A stretch of DNA of 64,000 bases from Chrysoporthe austroafricana (lineage: Eukaryota > Ascomycota > Sordariomycetes > Diaporthales > Cryphonectriaceae). Positions 44,561 through 54,420 of the stretch are shown here, piece by piece. Both the position numbers and the translations under genes were made by a program. Position 1 is the stretch's first letter, and every line of letters begins with the position of its first letter. The stretch lies in contig JYIP02000002.1 in the NCBI GenBank assembly GCA_001051155.2, forward strand, positions 2,239,583-2,303,582, written 5' to 3'. Below the pieces are notes generated by a model, which saw nothing but the letters and a program-made list of their open reading frames with translations, was not told where the DNA came from and did no database searches.

Positions 44561-46606
44561 ATGGCATCTCTAGGATGCACAATCTGCAATACGTTCCTGG
44601 GCAAATGGGAGATCACAACAGAGGCTGAGACCCGAGATCGACGAGGCAATCGACACTATATTAAAGAAAGATTTTCATGGCATGCTTTGCTGGATTCAGC
44701 GGCCGCATGCTATTGTTGCAACATCTTGATGTCCGGATGCCGCGGGTGCTTCCTTCAACATGGCGTCAAGGAGTCAGATATTTTATACGGGAAGCTTCGC
44801 TTCTACTACCCGCTTCGGATCGAGGATGTTGACACCGAGGAAGCGGGCAAGGAGTTGGTCTTCTTCATGAGGGATGGGTCACGTTTTGACGTCGAGATGG
44901 TTGTCGACGCAGAGGACGATACTTCTATACCGCAGTCCTGGGATCAAATGCCTACGTCCTGGAGGACGTCGCCGTGCACAGACTCTATAAAGGCACTCGC
45001 TACCATCAAGGGATGGACTGCTCAGTGTATCGTCTCCCACGACTTCTGCAACTCGCCAGAACAACCAAAGCTCCCAACGAGAATAGTCGACGTTGGCCTC
45101 GAGAACGACATGGTTAAACTACTTGAGACCAATGGTGCCCGGGGCAAGTATATCTGTCTTAGTCACTGTTGGGGCCGTGCCCAAATCATCACCACAACCA
45201 AATCAACGATGGAGGAACACAAGAAAGAGATTCCCTGGGGTTCGCTTTCGACGACCTTCCGTGACGCTATTCATCTAACCAGGGCCCTCGGCTTCAGGTA
45301 TATCTGGATTGATTCTCTTTGCATTGTGCAGGACGACTTAAATGACTGGGCTATCGAATCTACAAACATGGCTTCCGTATATAGCAACGGAACTCTGACC
45401 ATAGCCGCAACCAAGTCGTCTAATGGTCAAGGGGGGCTCTTTTCGCAAACGCATGATATTCCAGTCTCAGGCCATACTCCGACCGGCGAAAGCTACCGGG
45501 TTTTCTTTCGAGAACTCATCGACCACCATCTCGGGTCTCAGGAGGAAATGGAAGGAGATACACCTGCTTCAAATCCTACTGTACGATATTTCCCGCTCCT
45601 TACCCGATCATGGGTGTATCAGGAGCGCATGCTCTCGACGCGCATCATCCACTTTGGGAAATACGAGCTTTTCTTCGAATGCAAGTCCGGTTTCAGGTGC
45701 GAATGCGACGGGTTCGGGCTGGACAACTCCAGCCACAAGCCGCCACTTCCGTTGATGAAGATCGAACACAGCTACGCCATCGACGGTGGCAGCGACGCCG
45801 TGCCAGGCTGCAACTCAGAGAAGGCTTATCAAAGAGCACGCCTGTGGCGCACCATGATCTGCGCCTATACGGAACTCCGCCTGACACACTCGACGGACCG
45901 TTTGCCTGCCATCGGTGGCCTTGCGAAACACATGGCTGCGACAAGGACCGCTCAATACCTCGCCGGGCTGTGGAGCGACACTCTCAACGACGATCTTGTC
46001 TGGGTCGTACGTAACATGTCACGAAAGACCGCAAGAACATACCCTCAGAATGCTCCTCCTACGTGGTCATGGGCTAGGGTGAATACTCCTGTGAGCTACT
46101 GGGATGTGATTATGTACACAGTAGATGAACACGAATTTGAGGAGAGGCAGCCTTACGACCACTTCGCCAAGGTCGAGAAATGCGACGTCAGCTGGCCAGC
46201 AAGTGTCGACGAGTTCAGCCTCGTCTACCGCGGAGAACTGACGATCACTGGACTGGTAGCCAGAGGGTTACTAGAGTCCGAGACACGAATGAGTAATGGT
46301 GTAGAGAACTTCTACTACCATGTCTCCTTCGCCAAAGCGCGGCTGGCAATGCATGCGGACTACCTGCTGGAACACGATGGTCCCGGCAAGACAAGTCCCG
46401 GCACTGAGGTGTTTTGTCTTCGCATGAGCCGCATTCAAGAAGGGAGTACGGACCATCTGGTATCCCTTGTGTTGAGGCAATCACCTGACTGTCACGAACA
46501 CTTCGAACGCATCGGGACCCTGATCATTAGCGCGAGGCCACCTCCTGTGGACTCACTAGGAGAACCATTTCGGAACGCAGAGCTACGTACCGTAACTATC
46601 ATCTGA
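44561..46606 (+). CDS. HET-domain protein (heterokaryon-incompatibility type)
   Basis: The intronless gene encodes 681 residues. The ATG at 44561 (MASLGCTICNTFLGKWE) is the first ATG in frame; an earlier GTG is not a credible start. The N-terminus has Cys pairs (CTICNTF, CYCCNILMSGCRGC) that may bind metal. The HET domain spans about residues 190-295, with its blocks GKYICLSHCWG, TFRDAIHLTRALGFRYIWID and SLCIVQDDLNDWAIESTNMA, and ends near TLTIAATKSSNGQGGLF. The C-terminal half includes RSWVYQERMLSTRIIHF and PPTWSWA, usual in this family. HET proteins act in non-self recognition and programmed cell death in filamentous fungi, and several have TIR-like folds. There is no NACHT or repeat domain, so the recognition partner is unknown. 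It is convergent with the phosphatase-fold gene. Confidence 0.92.
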   Translation: MASLGCTICNTFLGKWEITTEAETRDRRGNRHYIKERFSWHALLDSAAACYCCNILMSGCRGCFLQHGVKESDILYGKLRFYYPLRIEDVDTEEAGKELVFFMRDGSRFDVEMVVDAEDDTSIPQSWDQMPTSWRTSPCTDSIKALATIKGWTAQCIVSHDFCNSPEQPKLPTRIVDVGLENDMVKLLETNGARGKYICLSHCWGRAQIITTTKSTMEEHKKEIPWGSLSTTFRDAIHLTRALGFRYIWIDSLCIVQDDLNDWAIESTNMASVYSNGTLTIAATKSSNGQGGLFSQTHDIPVSGHTPTGESYRVFFRELIDHHLGSQEEMEGDTPASNPTVRYFPLLTRSWVYQERMLSTRIIHFGKYELFFECKSGFRCECDGFGLDNSSHKPPLPLMKIEHSYAIDGGSDAVPGCNSEKAYQRARLWRTMICAYTELRLTHSTDRLPAIGGLAKHMAATRTAQYLAGLWSDTLNDDLVWVVRNMSRKTARTYPQNAPPTWSWARVNTPVSYWDVIMYTVDEHEFEERQPYDHFAKVEKCDVSWPASVDEFSLVYRGELTITGLVARGLLESETRMSNGVENFYYHVSFAKARLAMHADYLLEHDGPGKTSPGTEVFCLRMSRIQEGSTDHLVSLVLRQSPDCHEHFERIGTLIISARPPPVDSLGEPFRNAELRTVTII

Positions 46607-46823
46607 AGAGACCTGGAGAGTTCGGGGAGTGGGTTACTGACATGAGATCGTTGGCCAGCCGGATTTTTCACAGAAAGGAAGCGTTATAGAAGATTACAAT
46701 GAGTTCAATTTTGAGACAATCTGGGAGATAAATAATAATTATGCTCGTGACTAGACAACATGACGGCGATTGCCTGTCGTTCCTCTATTGCTCCTCTCCT
46801 CATTATCATCTCTCGGACCCTTG

Positions 46824-48533
46824 TTAGGCGGCCTTATCACCCACCGCAGTCGAAGCCGTGCCTCCATTAGATACCCCTTTAGACGTAGCACCCTTCTTCA
46901 CAACTCTGAATCCGGCTAGTGCTGCTGCTATGCCAAGTAAAAGTACAAGACCAAACAAGCTCAAAACACCTATACCAGCTGCTATGCCTGGGGTAATATT
47001 ACTCCCTGAGCTGGAAGAGGACTTGGAGCTGGATCCGGATCCGGACCCGGAGGAAGATGAAGTGGAGGCGCAGACACCAGTAGTATTACCACAGGCCTGG
47101 CACCAAGATGCCGTGTCCCCGACAGAAAAGTTTGACATACCCGCCGCAAAGTCGTTCCACGAGATCGTCGTCTCCGTCTGCCCGAACAGAGGATACAGTT
47201 GAGGGACGTTGGTGTCCGAGGCAGATCCGTTGACGAAGAGGAAACGGACACTGACATCATTAGGGTTCACCGTCGTCGGCGCGCCGGTCCCGTTCACGGT
47301 CGCGTTGGTGACCAGCTCGAACGTGATGGAGCTCGCATAGTCCACGATCCCGTAGAAGTCCTCGGACGCGGCGGTGAGGTTGGCCAGGCCGAAGAAGGAC
47401 ATGAAGGCGCCATAGGCACCAAACTGGATCGTGAGCCTCTGGGCAGAGGACTCGCCAAGAGGCGAGGTCAGGCTCGCGTTGAGGGCTTGGAGGATCTGGC
47501 CCCCCAGAACCGCTCCCGAGATGGCCCTGACTGGCTGGGACTCGTTGTATGCAAGGCCCCACTCGTGGGCGTCGGCTAGAGTCTGCAGCTGATGGGTCGT
47601 GGCGTTTGTCAGGAGAGTGTCTGCAGGAATACTCTGGTTATGGATCTGAGACACGTGCACGTAATCGAATACTATGAGCACAAATCAGTATCGCCTCCCT
47701 CTTACAACACAGGATGACGTAAGAAAGTCGGATAAGTTGCTCAATGATCATCTGGCTATGACCTGTATCCAGAGGGACCTGTGATGCTGGACGCCGACAT
47801 GTCTCTAGGCTCAGTTGAGAGTACGTACTGGTATAAGCATTTTTGTATGTGGCTGTGGAAGAGTTGAAGGTCGTGTTGTACACCGGAAGGAGGCCCTGAT
47901 AGAACGAATACGTCTTGTTCAGAAGATCCAGATACTCCTGGCTCTGCAGGTACTCGTTGCTGCTGACCACCGCGTTGGCACATCCGGAGCTTCCTTGCAG
48001 CCATTCGCTGTCCTCGGATCCAGAAGAACTGGCAGCAGAAGTCACGATATTAACAGGAATATACTGATACCCATTGAGCGGTGCTTGAGTCGAGGTTCCA
48101 TCAGCCAGGACCTGGTCCGCTTGACCTCCAGCCGGGGGATAGATCCCCTGGGTGAAGACCACGGCGGAGGACTGGAGGACGTTGTCCACAGGAGCAGTGA
48201 TGGATAGCTGCGAGAGCGAGACGATGTCCGATGACAGGTCTAGGATAGGGTTGGTGCTGTTGACCGCTACATAGCGATTGCGGAACCAGCTCGCCGACGT
48301 ATACACCTGGTCGGCGCCCAAGGCTGTGAGAACGGTGGGCGGCCAAGACTTCGTTGTCCGATCGCCACTATCGGCTGTTAGGAACGCGAGCGATGTCTTT
48401 GAGAAAGCCCAGGAGGGCCAATCATCTCCGGGCTAGCTTACTGTCGATGGAAGATATATACGCCAAGCGTCGTCTCGGTGAGAACTTCGCCCGTCAGCAG
48501 GGCTATTAGTGTTGCGGAGAGGATGGGCTTCAT
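46824..48533 (-). CDS. Histidine-phosphatase-fold protein, secreted and membrane-anchored
   Basis: Exons 48533-48442, 48367-47829 and 47671-46824 give 492 residues. The start is a short signal peptide (MKPILSATLIALLTGEVL). The catalytic RHGDR box of clade-2 histidine phosphatases (FHRHGDRTTKSWPPT) is assembled across intron 1, whose removal completes the His codon. Intron 1 is 74 nt (GTAAGC donor, CTAAC branch, ATAG acceptor). Intron 2 is 157 nt (GTACGT donor, ATAG acceptor) and restores AYTIFDYVHV. Later motifs (LGADQVYTSASWFRNRY and many sequons) fit the acid phosphatase/phytase family. At the position of the usual His-Asp proton-donor motif the sequence reads FGAYGAFMSFFGLANL, so the second catalytic element seems missing. 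A Ser/Gly linker, one membrane span (IGVLSLFGLVLLLGIAAALA) and a short cytoplasmic tail follow. Confidence 0.85.
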
Positions 48534-50273
48534 CGCGATGTCTCATAGAAAAATCAAGGTCATACAGATCTCGATGACAGAGTTCGAGCTAAGTCCAAGA
48601 CAATTGAGGTTAACAATGCATTTACGATGATACTTGAGGGGTGGACTGTGGTCCGAGGGACTAAATAACATTGCTTCTTCAAGGGCCTGGCCACAAAGTG
48701 CGGCTTCGGCATCGGCGTTGGAGGGGGGACACTAGCTGCCGGCAACCAATAGGCTGGGACATACGTCCGGAGGCGGACACCAATTATCTCAAAGTTGGCT
48801 ACACCCATAGGGAGATAGGCGATGGTCGGAATAAGGAAGTCGTTCACCTATGTGTCGCAGTACATGAGATCGGCGCGTCGAAGCCCTCGAGAGGCGGACC
48901 TCACCCGCCACGTATCTGGTCGGTCTCGTATGCACGTGGGAGGGTGACGCGCAGCAAAACAAGGCGGCCGCATGGGCTCTCTGCGGGAGGCGGGCACGAG
49001 TAGGCAATATTGCAACCTCCCTCCAGAGCATAGCACGAACAACGTTACGCAAGACGCAAGAGATGTGGGTTGGCCGTCATGGCTTAACAGTTCCCAGCTT
49101 CAACACATGTGTGACCGAGACAATCTACTGCCGGACAACCCCCACCTCGACGACGAGTACCCACTTATCACCGAATAAAGGAGGCCCTAAACCTTGTTGC
49201 AAATAAGCTTGTCCGGCCCTTGCAGATCCTGGCATGTGAGTATGCTCGGTAAAATTTTGGACGCCCTTCCCCGCGCTAGATGCAGGTCAACGTGGCCGTG
49301 CCTCGGATAGGCACTCAGAAAGAATAGGTTTCTGGTTGTAGGTAGTCCGTCATCCGATCACAGGGCAAGACTTTAGCCGACAGCAGGAATTTTGTCTTGA
49401 TAATACTCCGAAGAGCCGCAAATAGCTCGGTGACCATTATCGTATGTTGTGCTCCACTTAAATTGGCGCTTGGAGCGGGAAGGGTAGAGGAGTCATTCTA
49501 CGTCCTTCTCGTTTGTTGTACTGGGGGTGGTGGTTGTGGATATCTTGCCGCCTGCGCAATATTATGGACGCTAACACTATGGAGCACCGTCCATAGTCAC
49601 GATAGTCTGCGTCTGCCTGAAATGCGGCGTCCATGCGTACTGCCCATGCGAAATCGCTGGAATGTGGATCGAGTGAGTAAGGCTCTGTGGCAAATATCCC
49701 ACGACTCTCGGTTACTACTAGGGATTTGTGGATGACAGACGTGAGCTAACTGAGAGAACAGATCAAAGAAATCTGGGCACACTTCTCTAGTGACGACCTA
49801 GTCCTATCGCGGTCTATCCGGTGGCTTCATTCTGGATCTGGCTCTCGAGAATAATGTTTCTCAGCTCGTCCAGGGCAAAAGCCTGACCGCCTGCAAAATA
49901 TGCACAATACGATAGGACGTCTGATGAAGTGGCCGAGACAACTCCGTTGGAATGTTGATCTTCATCATGGGGGGTCACACTTGTGTCTGGCAACACCCCC
50001 TTCGCCCCGTCATTGATCCAGATTACCATGTTGAACACGAGAATGCGATCCCTTGCAGATAGTGCTTTCGGGAAGCACTGTATAATTGGCATCTAATATT
50101 TTGAGCATATTTAAAGAGACAACGTCGCTGTTAGAACGGACCACGAGGCCTCTAAAGAATGCAGCAGCAGCACAACTGCAAGCTATACGTCGATCACACA
50201 TCCTCAACAATTTGAAGAACTTGCAAATCTTTCTTCTTCATCAGATTCAAATATATCTCAGAAACGGACGACA
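48534..50273. other. Intergenic spacer, about 1.7 kb
   Basis: No gene is supported. Short frames on both strands lack coherent composition. The AT content rises toward the right, where the small-peptide promoter begins. Confidence 0.45.
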
Positions 50274-50441
50274 ATGAAGTTCATCGTACTGGTCACCACC
50301 CTCCTCATTGGCGCCGTCTCCGCCTTGCCCACTCCTGAAGACTTAAACAGTCGCGAGGGGGTGAAGAGGTGCGACGAGACGAGGTGCCCCGGATGCTCCG
50401 TGGGAGCCATCTGCATGGGCATGCCCGGAATCAAAGTATGA
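50274..50441 (+). CDS. Small secreted cysteine-containing peptide (55 residues)
   Basis: An ATG at 50274 opens a frame of 55 residues. It begins with a classic signal peptide (MKFIVLVTTLLIGAVSA, then LPTPED), followed by a short pro-region ending in a basic pair (GVKR) and a mature part with four cysteines (CDETRCPGCSVGAICMG). The layout is that of fungal secreted peptides and candidate effectors. The stop TGA overlaps a perfect GTATGAG donor right after the Lys codon at 50433. About 150 bp downstream lie a CTAAC branch sequence and a CACCAG acceptor (ending about 50591). So the true protein may splice into a second exon, adding about 24 residues up to a stop near 50666. No family recognised. 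Confidence 0.6.
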   Translation: MKFIVLVTTLLIGAVSALPTPEDLNSREGVKRCDETRCPGCSVGAICMGMPGIKV

Positions 50442-51694
50442 GTGAACTTTTCATTCAGGTTGGACAGAGGGAGGGGTTGGTGTTCACGAGTACGTGTGCA
50501 TGGGATGTCTGAGGACGCGTCACTTCAAGGGAGTTGTCGGGAGCGCGAGTAACGCCAAGTACTTTTAGCTAACACTAAGTTGCTGCCACCAGAGTACCGT
50601 TTCTAAAAACACAACAGCAAAAGCGGCCGTGAGAGATATCAGATTTCTTGAATACGACAGATATTGAGATAAGACACCGGCGCGAATTCCCTCCTTTGAG
50701 GCATCTGAAGATGGAAAAGCCTCGGAACGAACACGACTCTAGGGTGTTGGACTGATGTTGAACATCTGGCAACTCAGGGAGAGTGTTATTGTTGAACACA
50801 TCGAACACTATTCGATACACATGAGACGTTCGATTAAGGATTTTAATCGTTACAGGACTGTCAGGTCACATATTCCTGTCACTCTCTTGTTCAAGACACA
50901 ATCAAGACGATACGCTGTGGCAAAATGCTCCAGTATTGATATTCGTGATTGGTGACGTAGCCGTTATGCTAGTGATAAGATCTGGTCCCAACGTACGCTG
51001 CTCATATCCGTTCTCGATTGGACCACTGTGGTACGCCTCATCGCCTTGACGAACGAGAAAGAATAGCTGGGTTTGACAGCTCAAATGAGCAACGCACAAG
51101 ATCCCCAAAGGGCCAGGAAGGGTGGGTTCGAAAGGAAGGTGGGCCACAGTAAAAAGCCGTGTATGCTGGCACATCTTCCGAGGCTGGCATGATGCATTGG
51201 GAAGGGGGGTTCTCAGCAAGGTGGCCCAATGCAGGAGAGCTGAGACAATCCCGTAGCCATGGCGGTCCCGCGGCAAAGGCGCGGTTGTTCGACCATCGGC
51301 TTGGGCCACGAGAGGGAGCGGTCAGGCTCGAGCAGCCAGGGAAACTTCCTCCGGAGCAGACCAGACCGCCTGAGCATATCAACAAGAGTCGGGATGATAG
51401 GTCCGGTGTCTCGCTTGGAGTCCTGGCGGGAATACGAGATTATGCCGAAGGGGAGGCCAACTGGGCTCTGGGGCGCACACGGCATGAAGAAGGATCTGAA
51501 TCACTGCTGGTACTTATTCGTGCCAAGCTGTGACGGATGTTATTATCGGTCTTATCGCAGCCAAGCACATGTGAGGTTGGACCGGTGACGTAAGCAGCGG
51601 GGCCTCGAGGAAAACGACAACCCCTCCAAAGGCTAGGTTCCATTTTACCCCGCCATCCATTGTACCTCATGTGCGTATCCCAAAATAACCCACC
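50442..51694. other. Spacer upstream of PPX1
   Basis: It may include a second exon of the small-peptide gene near 50592-50666. The rest has no convincing gene. Confidence 0.4.
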
Positions 51695-52994
51695 ATGCCG
51701 CCTCCTCGGAACCTGCGAGCCTTTCTCGACCTCGCCCGCAGGAGCGTGAAGGCCCCGGTCGGCCAGCGACCTTCGCCTCTGACCTTCGTCGTAGGCAACG
51801 AGTCTGGAGGTAGGAGAAACGTGTGGCTCTGACACCGACACGCTGGCGGACACCAGGACAGGACTGATCTTGCCTTTCCATCCAGACCTCGACTCCCTCT
51901 GCTCTGCTGTCCTGTTCGCATACTTCCGTAGCCATGCGCCTCCCAACTATACCCTGCACATCCCCGTCGCCAACATCACCCGCGAGGATCTTCCCCTCCG
52001 GCCTGAGCTGGGCGCCGCGCTCGCGCACGCGGGCGTGAAGTCGCAGGAGCTCCTGACCCTGTCCGACCTCGACGAGGTCACGAGGACAAGCGGCCTGGAG
52101 CCACAAGACACGCGGTGGGTGCTGGTAGACCACAATGCGTTGACCGGAGACCTGGCCGAGCGGTTCACCTCGCGCATAGTCGGCTGCGTGGACCACCACG
52201 AGGACGAGAACGTCGTCGCCATGCAGACGGGCGACGAGCCACGCATCCTCAAGAAGGCGGGCAGCTGCGTGAGCCTGGTGGTCGAGTACTGTCAGGATGT
52301 ATGGGAAGGCCTGTCAAATCAGCACGAACAAGAGGCAGGAGACACGGATCAGGCAAAAATGGACGCTGGCTTGGCCCGCATCGCTCTTTCGGCAATCTTC
52401 CTCGACACTAACAAGCTCAAGTCGAAGGCCAAGACGACTGAGCTCGACATAAAAATCACGGAGTACCTAGAGGCGAAGCTGGGCGGGGACTACAACCGCA
52501 AGAAGTACTACAAGGAGCTGAGCGAGCTGAAGGAGGACATCTCCCAGTTCTCGTACAGCGACAACTTCCGCAAGGACTACAAGGCGTGGACGGAGGCCGG
52601 GATGATCCTGGGCACCGCGAGCATACCCCAGGGCTTCCACTACATGCTCAAGCACCTGGGCGATAAGGAGACTCTGATTGAGGAGTTCCGCAAGTTCGCG
52701 GCAGAGAAGCAGTGCGACATCGCGTGCATCATGACGTCTTCGGCAAAAGATGACGGGGTGTTCAAGAGGAACCTGCTCGTCTGGGGGCGGAACCGAAAAG
52801 CTGTCCGCGCGGTTGAGAAATTTGTCGAAATGCATGGCGAGGCTCTCGGGCTCGCTCCATTCCAGGATGGCGCGCTGGATTACAAGAGCGATGATGAGGT
52901 ACGGTACTGCTGGTACCAAAATGTGACGAGAAACAGCAGGAAGCAGCTCGCGCCGATGCTGCGGTCTGCCATGGCAGAGGCTGCTAGACTATAG
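51695..52994 (+). CDS. PPX1: Exopolyphosphatase, DHH/DHHA2 family
   Basis: Exons 51695-51809 and 51886-52994 join in phase 1 (GTAGGA donor, ATCCAG acceptor, 76-nt intron) and give 407 residues. The enzyme releases terminal phosphate from inorganic polyphosphate chains. Splicing rebuilds VVGNESGDLDSLCSA, the first metal-binding DxD motif of the DHH family. The next motifs are VLVDHNAL (about residue 119) and VDHHEDE (about 140), with the GSCVSLV loop after them. The DHHA2 domain begins around DYNRKKYYKELSELKEDIS and runs to the C-terminus. The size matches yeast Ppx1 (397 residues). No targeting signal or membrane span is visible, so a cytosolic enzyme is likely. Confidence 0.95.
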
Positions 52995-53204
52995 CCGGTC
53001 ACCTGGATATACCCTTTGTGAATAGGAGAAACGTCATTACATTCGCCCGCAAATATCTTTTAACAAATGCGTGTGGTTACGTGATCGGTCTCCTGGTTCT
53101 CTCGTTCAGCCTGGGTATTCAAAGCCAACAAGCGCATCCCACAGTCATACATAAACCAACAGACGAACGTAAGCAAGACCTCCTTCACCATAATAACAAA
53201 ACGC

Positions 53205-54420
53205 GTACACATGTCGCCTTTTCTTTGGTCAGGCCAGTGCTGGCGCAGCGGTCGGGGTGGAAGCGCATCAGCAGGAGGCAGATCGCCTTTTTGATGTCGT
53301 CCTCGCTGGCGTCGGCACGGACGCCGATCTTCTCGTACAGCCGGTCGCAGCCGTCGTTTTCGTCGTCGCAGGTGAGATCGATAGGGTTGCGCTTCTGGCC
53401 CGGGGGCGTGGGCGGCCCTTGCTAGGCGCCCGCGACGGGCGCTATGCCGCAAAACATGGGGTCCTCCATGAAGCTGGCGTAACTGAAACTGGTGTCCTCG
53501 CCGATGGTAGGGGGCGCGATGAATCTCAGTTGCATTCCCATAGGCGATAGCCGGCCTCAGGGTGCAGCTCATCGAGCTTCGCGGACAGCTTGCGGTGGAG
53601 GCCCGGGAGGGGGGGCTCGCTAGGTTTTACCGCCGCCATCTCCTCGAGGCGGGCGATATCCGCGCGCACGCGCGCCCACGTGATGGTCACCGCGTTGATC
53701 TCCACGTTGACCTCTTCATACGTCGGCTGGCTGCCATCCTAGAGCATTACTAGCGCGCCGTAAAAGGACGCCACCAGCTGGAAGTCCTGCAGGAGCTTCT
53801 GTAGCGCCACTGCCTGCTCGCCGTCGTCGTCGTCGGGGGAGGGCACCGCCTGGAAGTACAGGCTGGCTAGGATGGAGTAGTATTTGGCGTACCGCCGCAG
53901 CTAGGGAGCCGCAAGGTCATTTGCGAGCTTGTGGTAGACGTACTTGGACTCTGGTGTGCCCTAGCCGTCGCTCGAGGGCTCGAAGCACACGGTGTCCCGC
54001 AGCATGCCCGTGGCCTCCAATAGCAGGAGGGCCTGCGCGCTGTAGAAGCGCGACCGCTTCACGTGGATGGTGTGCTCCTGTGGCTCGTGGTACCCGCCCT
54101 GCTTGATGACCCACCAGTGTACGACCATCGTCTGGCTGATCCGGTGGATTCGCGCAAATGCCTGGCGCATTGTGCTCGGGTTGAAGTGGACGTTGAGACA
54201 GACGCCGTGGCTGTACGCGCGCCGGAGGTTCAGGCCGGTGACGTTGAAGCAGAGGCTCAGGAGGCAGGTATCGATGCGTTCATACCAAGCATCCACCGCA
54301 CTCTGCCAATTTCGCTCCAGCTGCGATAGTCAGAAGAGGCCGGAGTCCGCAGAGAGGTAGGGAAATACTCACATGATCTTGCTTGGTCTTCGCACCAGGC
54401 CATTCCCCCTCGCCAGCGAC
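53205..54420 (-). pseudogene. Broken SNF2-type helicase with a C-terminal J domain
   Basis: From 54320 the minus strand reads LERNWQSAVDAWYERIDTCL, then motif V-like NVTGLNLRRAYSHGVCLN and motif VI-like NPSTMRQAFARIHRISQT, as in the C-terminal lobe of SNF2 ATPases. A normal 52-nt intron (54321-54372, GTGAGT and GCAG) links it to an upstream exon ending GAKTKQDH. Three TAG stops (at 53961, 53901 and 53739, lowest coordinates) interrupt one otherwise clean frame that continues through YAKYYSILASLYFQAVPSPD and AVTITWARVRADIARLEEM to a TGA at 53526. In a different frame, and after one more TAG at 53422, the strand encodes a J-domain piece with LYEKIGVRADASEDDIKKAI and MRFHPDR (HPD at 53251-53259). 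The loss of four codons to TAG plus a frameshift mark it as dead. All four TAGs could come from CAG or TGG by CpA-to-TpA change, as in repeat-induced point mutation. Confidence 0.8.
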
